From NCBI RefSeq assembly GCF_021917145.1, contig NC_061081.1:1966562-2030561 (forward strand): a stretch of DNA of 64,000 nucleotides, given 5' to 3'. The notes beneath the pieces were generated by a model. That model ran no database searches. It saw only the letters and a list, made by a program, of their open reading frames with translations, and was not told where the DNA came from. Source of the DNA: Hypomesus transpacificus (Eukaryota > Chordata > Actinopteri > Osmeriformes > Osmeridae). This document shows, piece after piece, positions 17,501-29,501 of this stretch; positions within the stretch are counted from its first letter, which is position 1, and every line of letters starts with the position of its first letter. Position numbers and translations under genes: made by a program.

Positions 17501-18473
17501 TTCAAGAACAGCCCTAAAAAGGATCTAGAATATAGACTTCCATCTCCTTTTTAATTTTATTTGGTGTTTTATTCCCATAGTCCACAGTTTATATCCAGAC
17601 TTAAGGAACTGTTTTAAAACCGTTATTAGACATAATGAGTCGTCTGGTTGGACGAGTAGAGGGTCCATCTGTCCGTCTCAGGCCTCTCTTACCCCCCACA
17701 GTGTTCCTGAGCTGGGTGGGGGTTGAGAGCAGGAGTAGAGTTCTGCTGGGGAGAGGGGTTCACCCCCCCACTCTGCTGTCTTCTGTTATAATGCAGTGTT
17801 TAAGTAAACCTAAGTTTAAACCTAAGTTCAAGCTCATCGTCAGTTGAACTCGCTTACATTACACATTACACTACATTTATTCAGCACATGCTTTCATCCA
17901 AAGAGACCAATACGATGATGATAATGTTCAGCTATAATGATAGCGTTCAGCATGGTGTTTGTGTGTGCGTAGTGAAGAGTGTGCACATGGTGAATGTGCG
18001 CAGTGCACAGTGGTCCTCTGCTATAGGGCTACAGCTGGCACTCAGCAGAGCTGACAGGATTATGTTTCTCTCCTCGTTCCATGCCCCCCCCTCTCCCCCT
18101 CTCCCCCCTGGTCGTCTCTGACCAGCCTGCCAGATCGGTGGTGTTCACCAGAGTCACCCCATTTTCTGTCACACCTCCCCCCGCCACCACCCCACCACCC
18201 TGGGACAAAAGACCCCCACATCCCTCGGGGCCCCACAGACCGTGAGAGCGACAGAGAAGAGGAGCAGGCGGAGGAGGAGGAGGAGCGAGAGGATTAGAAA
18301 CCGTGCTGCGTCACATCCGTCCCGTCGGAGGGGGCAGGGCTCGAGAACGGCGGAGGGAGGGAGCGAGCGAGCGCACGAGCGAGAGAGAGAGAGAGAGAGA
18401 GAGCAGTCCAGCGAAGAGAGAAGCAGCAGCAGCAGCTACGCACTCGCTCCCACTCACACGCAGCACAGCAGAA

Positions 18474-18505
<32 letters not shown>

Positions 18506-18880
18506 GAGCCCCAGCAGCGCGCGGAGTGTTTGTCCTCTCCGGTGATCATGTGTCAGAGCAGGAGCGTGCAGAGGGCGGCGTGGAACTCAGGGAAATGGTG
18601 AGATGCTGCAGATCTTTGCACAGCCCTCCGTCTTGCTACAATCTCCACAGAGTTAGGGTTGATGCGCGCAGGCTCCGGCCTCAGAGCTCAGCAGGAGCAG
18701 GGGAGCTGCAGGGAGGCAGCGCAGGAGGAGGAGGAGGAGGAGGAGGAGGTGGCCCCGGGGCTGGCGGAGCCTCTGCTCTCAGCCACCGAAACAGATTCAG
18801 GTACCGTTCGTCTTTCTCATCATCATCCTCATCACCACCCCGAGTGTGAGAGAAGGGGAGGGCGACCACAGTGCCTTCCC

Positions 18881-18926
<46 letters not shown>

Positions 18927-19914
18927 CTGGGCTGCCAACGGTTCCGTGTACATGGCAAACAGCCATTGTTTACATCTGGGTGAGAGGCCGAGCGAGCGAG
19001 GGAGAGAAAGGGTGGATGGAGATATAGAGGGGATTAGAATGTCCTCTCGTGAGAATCGTGCTGTACCAGTTTGTGTAATGTGTGTGTGTGTGCGCGTGTG
19101 TGTTTTGTTGTTGTGTGTGCTAGTTGAGCAGGGGGACAGTAGCGGAGCGGCAGCAAAGAATATTGTGTGCACAGCTCTCTCCCTCCCTCTTTTCTTCTCT
19201 CTCTCTCCTTTCTCTCTCTCTCTCTCTCCATTTCTCTCTCTCTCCATCTCTCTCTTTCTCCATCTCTCTCTCTCTCCATCTCTCTCTTTCTCCATTTCTC
19301 CCTCACTTCTAGCGAGCAGCACAAAGCCTGTGTTTGGCCTAATTGCAGTGTAAAGCCCCTAAGCTTCTGGCAAGCAAACAGGCAGTCGGGTAGTGAGGTT
19401 GGGGGGGTGGGCATTCCAACCTTTGGACCGGCCCAGCCTACGCAGAAATAGGCCTACGCAGTTAGACCTACTGAACAACTCCGGTAGCTCTCAACCAGAC
19501 CAATGGCAGCTAGCCTCATTGTAGCTCCTTTGGCTAAGTAGTGCAATAGTCATACTAGAACACTGACTAGCTACTCCTACTGGAACAATAACTTGCTATT
19601 CCTATAGTCTTAATGGTACACTAGTTGCCAGTCCTGTAGTCTTACTGGAACACTGGATAGGTAGTCTTCCTGGAACAATACCTAGCTATTTTCAGTTTGA
19701 CTGGAACACTGGCTAGCCGGTCCTGTAGTCCACTGGTGCTCCGGCCCCTCACTGTTAGCTCTGAACGGCGAGTTTTTTTTTAAACCAATGAACTATATAC
19801 TGTCTGATGAAGTTGACAAATAGAGAAAGGGGGTAAGGTGCTAGTGGCAGGATGAATGAAAAGAGATCTTCCAAAAAGAGATATTGAGAGAGATATTGAA
19901 AGAGAAAGAGAGAT

Positions 19915-19946
<32 letters not shown>

Positions 19947-22900
19947 ATTAAGAGAGAGAGAGTAACAGACAGAATAACAGACAGAGAGCGTGAGAGGCAC
20001 AGAACGAAAGAGAGATGGAGAGTGTGTGCGTGAGTGAGTGTGAAAGCAAGAGAGTGGGCCAAGAGAGAATGCTATGCAGGCAGTGATTGGCCAATATGTG
20101 TCTGCATTGAGGAAGGAAGGGGGGTGCTGTGTGAGCGTGTTACTGTTTGGTGAAGAGAAGACGAGGGAGATAGTGAGCAAAGGACCTTCTTTAAGGAAGT
20201 GCACAAACATGCTCAGGACTGTGCAGAAGTCTTAGGCACCCAATAGTTTTACATGAACGTTGTCTTAGATATTTGAATTTGTCAAGTATTGTCTGTATTT
20301 GTGCGGCAGTAAAAAAACAACGTTGAGAACATTTTTCTTTTGTCTTTTCATTTCATAATTTCTTAAAGCATTTATGCTTTACTTTGTAAAAGTTTTTATT
20401 TGTGTTTAAGGCTATTGCACAGTGTGCAAAAATACTGTATGTGTATTACGTGTGATATAAATACCGGTACACATTTCTGCCTTGAGACTTTGTTGTCACT
20501 TTGCAGTAAACCCCAGTAGGCCTAGACCCGATACCCTGTAAACGCAGAAACTCTATAAACCCATGAGCTGAAATGAGCTTGAAACCTTTGTCATGCTCAG
20601 AATGTAGCCTTTGGTGTTCTGCATGCGTCGTCTTTGTAAACTTAGTAGTGTTTTCTGGCTAAACTCCCATTAGCTGGCGCTAACTCGTTTTCTATATAGG
20701 TTAGTAGTCGCATGTAAACTCCACTTTCTTTTGAATTGAGCTATCCCCTGAAGGCAAGTGTCCTAATGACTCGTAGTATAATGTAGTACTACGAGTAGTT
20801 ATTCCATGATCATGATTTCTCTGGGTAGTGACGTACTGTATGCATGTTGGATCACTCTTACTGCACCTGGTGGTAAGGAGCTGTCCTGTGTCCTGTTTAG
20901 AGCAGGAGCGAGTGGCTTAGTTAAACGCTGCACGCTAAACTAGGGCACAGCCGGACCGCCAGCCGGACCCTCCTACCGCCCATGGGGGCCGGCCTGGTTG
21001 CTGGCCACTAGGGCACGGCCGAACCCTCCTACCGCCCATGGGTGCCGGCCTGGCTGCTGGCCACTAGGGCACAACTGGACCCTCCTACCGCCCATGGGGG
21101 CCAGCCTGGCTGCTGGCCACTAGGGCACAGCCGGACCCTCCTACCGCCCATGGGGGCCAGCCTGGCTGCTGGCCACTAGGGCACAGCCGGACCCTCCTAC
21201 CGGCCATGGGGGCCGGCCTGGGTGCTGGCTACGGCGTTCTCCAGTTTCCTAAATGCATTAATGTCTGCACTTGAGGTTTGTCTTCAACGGTCAGTTAAGT
21301 TAGTGGTAAAAGCCTTCACGATGTCAAAGCTAGTCCAGGAGCGTGCTTGTGTGCACGTCAAGTTGCTGTTTCATGTAGCTCGTCATCCATCCATTCATCC
21401 ATAGAATCAAGGCTGATTGAGAATGTTGATGTTGTCATCCTCGCAGGTGTCTCATAGCAGTGTCTCCTTATAGGGTTGGTAAATGACAGTCAGATGATGG
21501 CCAGGAAGAGTTGTGGTCATGTGATCTGTTGTCAAGCTACCTTAACCGCGCAAGAGTGCTTAGCTATTACATTATTTAACACTTCACATCAGTCACTATA
21601 AATGGGCTGTTGTTGAAGCCAGTAGATTTATATTCAACAGACTCACTGCCTGGTCACGACACATGGTAGAAAGTGTGTGTGTGTACAATATGCCCTTGTT
21701 GCTCCTGTGAATGGCTGTCATCAAGCTGCTTCAGTGACAATGACCTGGCCCCAGCTAGATACTCTCACTCTTTGTGAAGCTCTCCCACATTTACATTGAG
21801 TGTTTTTTTGCAGACTGGGACATGGATTCCCGATTTCATCTTGTAACATTTCATATTCTATATTTTATATCTATTTAATATCTTCATTGTTTAGCTCTTT
21901 TGGACATGTTTAGCTTTTTAGTATTAGACATCTAAATTGTATTTATACATTCAGCTTTTTCTACTTTGATTTTTGTTGTTGTTGATCTGTATATGTTCGT
22001 TGTATGTACCTTCCTGCCACAGTGAATTCTGTGTTTGTGTTAACTTGCATGGCAAAAAACCCTGATTCTGATCCTGCCGTCTAGCGAGGCAAAACAAATC
22101 ACTCAGGATATGGTCACACACACTGTTGACCCTGATCCACTGTAAGCCCAACTTGTTATGTTTGATATGATACATAGCGTTACCAATTGCCTGTTTTGTG
22201 GAACACTGCAGTGTAGCATTGTGTCCTGTTCTAAACATCAAACATATGAACACACTTGCAGTACTACTTCACATAGCAATGTTACCGTTTGTTGATGTCC
22301 AGCAAACTGTCTGTCACTTGCAAAGGTGTGCGTGTGTTTGTATTAGGTCTGTGTCTTTGCGGAAGGGGTATATGTTAGTGTTACAGCTGTGTATTTGTGT
22401 TTGCTGAAGGTGTGTGTAAGTGACTGTGTGTGTGTCTGTGTGTGTGGGGGAGAGGGTGTCGGTGTCCAAGGTGTGAGAGTATAATGCCCAAACCTGCCTC
22501 TTAACCTGATTGGACAGGACAGGTCTTAGCCCTATAGATAGCCCCGAGCCAGAGGTCCGGTCTGGGCTGGAGAGGAGGAAGGAGCCGCCTCATCACTTCC
22601 ACAGCCAAACATGACCTACATCCCTCTCTGACCCATTAAAGCTAATCTAGCTTTAACAGGCCGCTGCCCTCCCTCCTGTAGCTACAATCCAGTCTAGTCT
22701 ATGCCAGTGCTAGTCCAGTTCACTCTGTGTCCAGTCCATAGACCAATCCAGTCAATGTCAGCTTCAGTCCCATTTACCAGTCCAGTCTATGCCAGTCTCA
22801 GTCTTGTCCACTCCGGCAGCCTCCATGACACAAAGCCAGTAGACTTCCTCCAGACTGCTGCAGAGCCCTCCCTCCCTCCACCACGGCATCAATGCTGCCC

Positions 22901-24712
22901 TACTTCCTGCTATTGTACGGAGCAGCACAAGCACTCAGGCCTGGCCAACCACGCAGTAAAATAGCCTGGCAAAACAGCCTGCAAGAACCGTGGTGAATTA
23001 CAGCCTTCGGCCTTCTACAACGCAGTCAGCCATCCTGGAACAGATGTGTGCTGGGTTAACATGGCGTGTCAGTGCGTTTTTTGTGCTGAGTTGCACAGCC
23101 GTACCTTTGAGAGCCCTCTGGACCATGTAGCTGATCGCGTGTTGGCAGGCAGGACGTGCGTGCTCCTCGATGCAGCTTCCATCCACTGATGATGTTCACA
23201 ATTTGATGGGCTTCCTTTGACATGAGGGACATCTTCTGGATGTTTGAGGTCCATGGTGGATCCAGGAAGCCTTGTGTCCTCCCTGAGGCCCTGAGGGGGG
23301 GCCCTGAGGGGGGGCCCTGAGGGGGGGCCCTGAGGGGGGGCCCTGAGTATCCGAGCCTGGCCTGGTCCCTGGCTTCTTTCTTGGCCAGAGATGCCTTCTG
23401 TTGACCGCCGTGAGTCAGGCAGTCAGCGTGCAGTGTTCTTGAACATGAGTCCAAGAATATTAGTCATGTTAACTTGTAACCAAGGCTACGTAAAGGTGAC
23501 CAACACATACACGCCCACACAAAACAGACACATAAACGATACAAGGGTGCAAAGAGTTTGAAGTGAAACGGCAAAGAACATTAAAAAAATGCATAACACC
23601 TGCACACGGAGCATGGCACACAAATTACAAGCACAATAAGAACTGAAAACCAGTGATCAAACTGCAGTTAAAAATGAATCTTAGAATTCATCAAAGAAAC
23701 CGCTGTGGATTAGTCTCTGTGGTTCTCCTATAATTCCTCATGCCATCCTCTATCTCACACACACACACACACACACACACACTTGTCTGCACCATAACAC
23801 ACAGATTCCCTGCAGAAAGACCGTGTCTGGCCCACTTGAACGTGGCTGACCCAAGCCTGCAGTGCTAGACGAGGGAGAGGGCAGTGCAGGGGGTTGTGGA
23901 TACTGAGAGCCTGCAGTGCTCCTGTGCATCTCCTGCCTGCCTGACCACCGGGGAGCAGATGGAACCTGAGAAGCTTCTGGATACAACATGAAATATTCAT
24001 GGAGGAGGAGTTTTGAGGAAAATAACGATGCTTTTAGACAGTCGGTTGAGATGTACTACCGTGTGTGTGCGTTTGGCACTCCCATTGGGGAATAGACTGT
24101 GGGTGGTGGTTTGTGTGTGTTTGTGTGTGTGTGTGTGACTGCTTTTAGGGAACAGACGGAGTGTGTGGAGGTACTGTATGTGAGGTGACATAACGCAGTG
24201 CTGTACCATCATAGATGGGCCCTATTCTTGTCTTTGTGTACTGCTATTGTGTTGCCTTGTGTGCGTGGGTATAAGAATGTGCAAAGTTGGTCATTTTTAT
24301 TTGTGTGCGTGTGTGTCGGTGAGAATTTCCGAAAGAATAGCATTTCAGAGTAGTCCTCGTTACTGTGTCGTGCATTTGTTTGCGTCTGTGTGCACGCGCC
24401 CACCACGCGCCCACACCTTGTGCGTCGGCCTGTGTGTGAGCGCGTGTGTCGTTCCTGTGCCAACGCGCTGTCCTTCGGTGCGCAGGTTACAGTTCCCCCA
24501 GTTGGCCTTGCGGCGGCGCTTGGGTCAGCTGAGCTGCATGTCCCGGCCCGCCCTGCGGCTGCGCTCCTGGCCGCTCTCCTTCCTCTACTATGTCCTGCCC
24601 CTCAGCGCTCTCAAACCCCTGGCCAAGGTGGGCTGGAGACCCACCTCCCGAGTAAGTACCCTGTGTGTGTGTGTGAGAGTGTGTGTGAGAGTGTGTTTAT
24701 ATAGGCACAGTA

Positions 24713-24762
<50 letters not shown>

Positions 24763-25072
24763 TGTTTATATATTAGCACAGTATCTGTGTGTGTGTGTGT
24801 GGGGGGGGGGGTATATGTATATATGTATTTATGTTTGTGGCTATGTGTGTATACAGATCGTTGTGTGTTTTCTGTTTGTGTGCGTGTGTGGATGGATGCC
24901 TGTGTGTGTCTTTGTGTTGGATGTTTCTGTGTGTTGGATGTTTCTCTGCATCTCTGGGAGGGTTTTGATCTCAGCATCCAGAGGTACCAACTCCCGTAGG
25001 GTTCTGCTGCTTATTGTGTCAGGTGTTTATCTAACCTCGCCTGGTTCACACTTCCTGTCCCTGCAGTGTTGT

Positions 25073-25109
<37 letters not shown>

Positions 25110-26481
25110 TCCAGTGGGCAGCCCCGCTGCGGAGCCCCAGATGGCTGGTCACATACGGGCACACTGTGCTCTGGTGTCCACCGGCCATCAAAGGCCCTTT
25201 GTGTTGGACACACACACAAACACACACACAGACGAGAGCACAGAGGAATGCCTTGTGTCCTGGTGGGGTTGAGGGGACTGAGGGCACCTCAGTCCACAGG
25301 CCCCCCTCCTCCTCCTCCCTCCCCACCTCCACTGTCTTTAGACCTCGAACCTTAATTAAACAAACGTTTGTTCTCATGTCCTGATGTGTAATCAATCTAT
25401 GCATGGACCCTGCTGCAGCCTGCCCCTCCTCTCCCCTCTCCTTGTCCACCTCGTCCCCCCCCCCCCCGTCCCCCCCACATCCGGCAGCTCTGCTCTAATG
25501 TTCTGCTGAAGATGGAGCCCCACTTTCCCCCCCCCAGAGTTTTCTTCCCTCCTTCCTTCCTTCCTTCCCTCCCTCCCTCCCTCCCTCCCTCCCTCCCTCC
25601 CTCCCTCCCTCCCTCCCTCCCTCCCTCCCTCCCTCCCTCCTTCCCTCCCTCCCTCCCTCCCTCCCTCCCTCCCCCCCCCTGCTTTGTTTGTTGACAGATT
25701 GCTGACCGGCTGAGCTCTGATCAGCTTGATGATTTCTAATCCCAACTTCTACGCAGATTGATAATACTGAGCCCTCCACCTTCAGCTCTGCTGGGCTCTC
25801 CTCTTTTTTTCTCTTTTGCTCCTCTCTGCTCTCCTCTCCTCTCTGCTCTCCTCTCTGCTCTCCTCTCCATCCCCCCCCCATCTCTACTCTCCAAACTTCT
25901 GTGGCATTGGTCGATCACGCATCTCAGAGGTCATATCAGTTACAGTCGGGCAGCTCTGCGTTTGATCACGTCTTTCGTTCTGCGTCCTCCCTCAGTAGGG
26001 CCCCGCCCCCCCTGCAGGCCCCCCGTGGGTCAGAGCCCCTCCCCCCCTCTCCTCCTCCCGTCAGGCCCAAAGCTGTGGCCTCCGCTGAAGCGCACTATTA
26101 CGGCGATAAATCGGAACTGCTGACTGGCATGGCCGCAGCACCAGCTATTAACCAGTGCCGATTAAACAGGGCACGGTGACCGAGAGGCCTGTGGGCCAGC
26201 TAGCTAGCGACGCTCCTCCTGCAGGACTAAAAGCGAAGGAGCTAAAAGCTATCGAGTCATCGTTTCCTCCCCTCCCCGCGCTCTGCCAGCTGCCGAGGGG
26301 GAGCTGCCTAATCCACTTAAGCAGAGGCCATTCACAGCAGTGAGCCGCGCCACGAATCAAGTGCACACCATCTGGAGCTCCGGGGGGTTAGAAACGCAGT
26401 CCCAGTCAACTAAGCCGGCTGGTTACAGGTGCTGGCACAGGCCATCTTCGTCATCGTCGTCAGTAGCAGCAGCAGCACACG

Positions 26482-26567
<86 letters not shown>

Positions 26568-29324
26568 TGACTTTTCGTCTTCTGAGCTTCGCCGGCTGTG
26601 TTGATCGTTGGCGGCGCCGAGCCTCCGTCCAGCGGGGAGGGAAGTGGTGTCTGGGAGGGGGGCGGGGGCCAGCTGGACCCAGAGTAAGGACGCCTCCAGA
26701 GAGGCTCCACCTCATGTCTGTTCAGAGGGACCGTAGGTCCCGACCGGGCGTCCAATGAGCTTCTCTCCGCTGCGACGTTTGCCATGCGGCTACTTCAATG
26801 GCCAGTGATCTGGGTGAGTGATCTGGGCGAGCGATCCGTCTCGGTCTTCGCCAGCGCGTGGTGGCGCTGTGATCTGTGGGTGTCACCTGGGCTCGGTCAG
26901 AGCGGGGGGGGGGCAGGAGCCGTCCTGCTGTGACCAGGCCGGGAGGGGTGGGCGTCCAGCGCTCAGCGTTTAGCGTTGACCCTCAGGTGTGGGGGGGTGC
27001 GCTCCGGTAAAACGCGGGCGCTACCTGGAGAAGCTTCCAGAGACTGAAGCCGTTTGCTGACGAGATCTCTAGCGGTAGTTTGAATGACTGCTGTAGCCGT
27101 CAATCATTGACTTCCATTAGCCGACCCTCCCGGCAGGTCGTAGCAGGAAGTAGGGGATTTCATTAGAACTGAAACGGAGACAGTTTGACTCTTTGACTTT
27201 GATGTGCTACGAAAGCCCCGGCCCTCCTCTACGCGTGTGCAAGGCTTGAGAGCGCAGCTTTCTCTCTCTCTCCCTCTCTCACCCCCCTTCCCTCTTCCTC
27301 TCCACCTGCACCCTCATATCTGCCTCTGTCTTTCTCTCCTCCTCCTCTACCAGTCCAAAGCGGATTCAACCCACATTGATCCGTCTGTTTCCAATATAAT
27401 TAACCAGCCTTCCAGCCTTTCTCTCCCTCCCCTTGCAGACCGGTTCAATGACCCCCGATTTTTCGTGGAGAATCCGCACGGAGCAGATCCACGAAACCCC
27501 ATTCCTCCGTCTGTCCCTGTTCTCCATGACGTCGTATCTCTTTGGCGGACGGCCGCTGTGGCCAGTGCCGTCCCCTGCCGTGCGCTGACCCGTTCTGTCC
27601 TCCCCCTCCCCGCCTGCAGGTGGGGCTGTACAAGACCATCCCCACGCGGCTGCTGTCGCGCGCCTGGGGCCGCCTGAACCAGGTGGAGCTGCCCACCTGG
27701 CTGAGGAAGCCGGTGTACAGCCTCTACATCTGGACGTTCGGCGTCAACATGCAGGAGGCGGCCGTGGAGGACCTGCACCACTACCGCAACCTGGGAGAGT
27801 TCTTCAGGCGCAAGCTCAAGCCCCAGGCCCGGCCCGTCTGCGACTCGCACTGCGTGGTGAGAGCGGGGTGGAGGGGACCGGGCCGGGGGGACGGGGATGG
27901 GGAGGGGGGGGGGGTCTCTGGAGAAGTGGGAGATGTTTGCTTGGGTGCTCTTCATTTCTTTCGCATACCGGGGATGATGGTTTGATTCAAAACGCGATTC
28001 AGGCGTTTTCGTGTCAGAGAGATGGGGTCGGACCGTGTGCATTTACCCCCAGGCGCGTTTGTTTTCAACCACAGATCAGCCCGGCAGATGGCAAGATCCT
28101 GCACTTTGGGCGGGTGCGTAACTGCGAGGTGGAGCAGGTGAAGGGGGTGACCTACTCTCTGGAGACCTTCCTGGGCCCACACACCTGGGCGGAGAGTCTC
28201 GTAGACGCCACCAGAAGTCAGTATCTCTCCTCTGTCTAATACTCTTTCTTTCTCCTCTATCTAATACTCTCTCCTCTATCTAATACTCTCTCTCTCCTCT
28301 CTCCTCTATATAATACTCTCTCCTCTATCTAATACTCTCTCTCTCCTCTCTCCTCTATATAATACTCTCTCCTCTATCTAATACTCTCTCTCTCCTCTCT
28401 CCTCTATATAATACTCTCTTCTCTATCTAATACTCTCTCTCTCCTCTCTCCTCTATATAATACTCTCTTCTCTATCTAATACTCTCTCTCTCCTCTCTCC
28501 TCTATATAATACACTCTCCTCTATCTAATGCTCTCTCTCTCTCCTCTCTCCTCTATCTAATACTCTCTCCTCTATCTAATACTCTCTCCTCTCTCCTTTA
28601 TCTAATACTCTCTCTTCTCTCCTTTATCTAATACTCTCTCTACTCTATCTAATACTCTCTCTCTCCTCTATATTATACGCACATCCTAATGTATACGTCT
28701 ACAACGATTGAAGAATGATACATTTTATAGTCCGGTGATGCACTGTGAGGGTGCATGAGCTGTCTACTGGGACAACATCTATCAATCAATCAAATAATGC
28801 ATCGATCTGTGTGTGTGTGTGTGTCCAGATGAGGACGACGCCAGCTCGTTCCAGGACCTGCTGGTGACGAAGGAGGGGAACGAGCTCTTCCACTGTGTGG
28901 TGTACCTGGCGCCTGGAGACTATCACTGCTTCCACTCCCCCACAGACTGGACCGTGGCCCACCGACGCCACTTCCCTGGTCAGTACACACACACACACAC
29001 TTCCATGATCATTACACACGATGAAGATAACACGCGTGCATATATTTATAAAAATGAAACTTGTGTTTGTGTGTCTCTCTACCCAAACCCTAACGTGGGG
29101 ATGTACCGCCCCTGCCTCTGCAGGCTCTCTGATGTCCGTGAACCCGGGCGTGGCGCGCTGGATCAAGGAGCTGTTCTGTCACAACGAGCGGGTGGTTCTG
29201 AGCGGGGAGTGGACCCATGGCTTCTTCTCTCTCACCGCTGTGGGAGCCACCAATGTAGGGTCCATACGCATCTACTTTGACAAGGTGAGGAACACGCACA
29301 CTGTCCCCTGCTGTCTCTCTCTCT

Positions 29325-29398
<74 letters not shown>

Positions 29399-29443
29399 GT
29401 CCCTCTCCCTCTCTCTCATTCTCACTCTCTCTCTCATTCTCAC

Positions 29444-29501
<58 letters not shown>

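Larger units (their letters stand above)
18598..24485 (+). other. pisd intron between alternative 5' exons
   Basis: The intron holds a (TG)n tract at 18,892-18,924, CT-rich sequence at about 19,190-19,310, GA-rich sequence at about 19,860-20,000, a MITE, a 56-bp minisatellite, a retroelement tail and an (AC)n tract at 23,756-23,782. No coding exon is supported. The minus-strand frame near 23,060-23,454 gives no recognisable protein. Confidence 0.45.

Noticed and set aside
18242-18547. Arg/Glu-rich N-terminal extension of the second pisd isoform
   Set aside because: It has no ATG, is built from GA repeats, and the human isoform starts at the equivalent of 18,548.
18681-19322. Long minus-strand frame rich in Glu/Arg and Thr/His
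   Set aside because: It is made by (GA)n and (CA)n microsatellites, which stay open in several frames.
20940-21231. CRISPR-like regular array
   Set aside because: The units are contiguous with no unique spacers, and the genome is vertebrate. It is a minisatellite. The same applies to 34,338-34,420.
23056-23454. 132-codon minus-strand frame in a pisd intron
   Set aside because: It spans the 15-bp GGCCCTGAGGGGGGG array, has no ATG-led conserved domain and lacks splice support.
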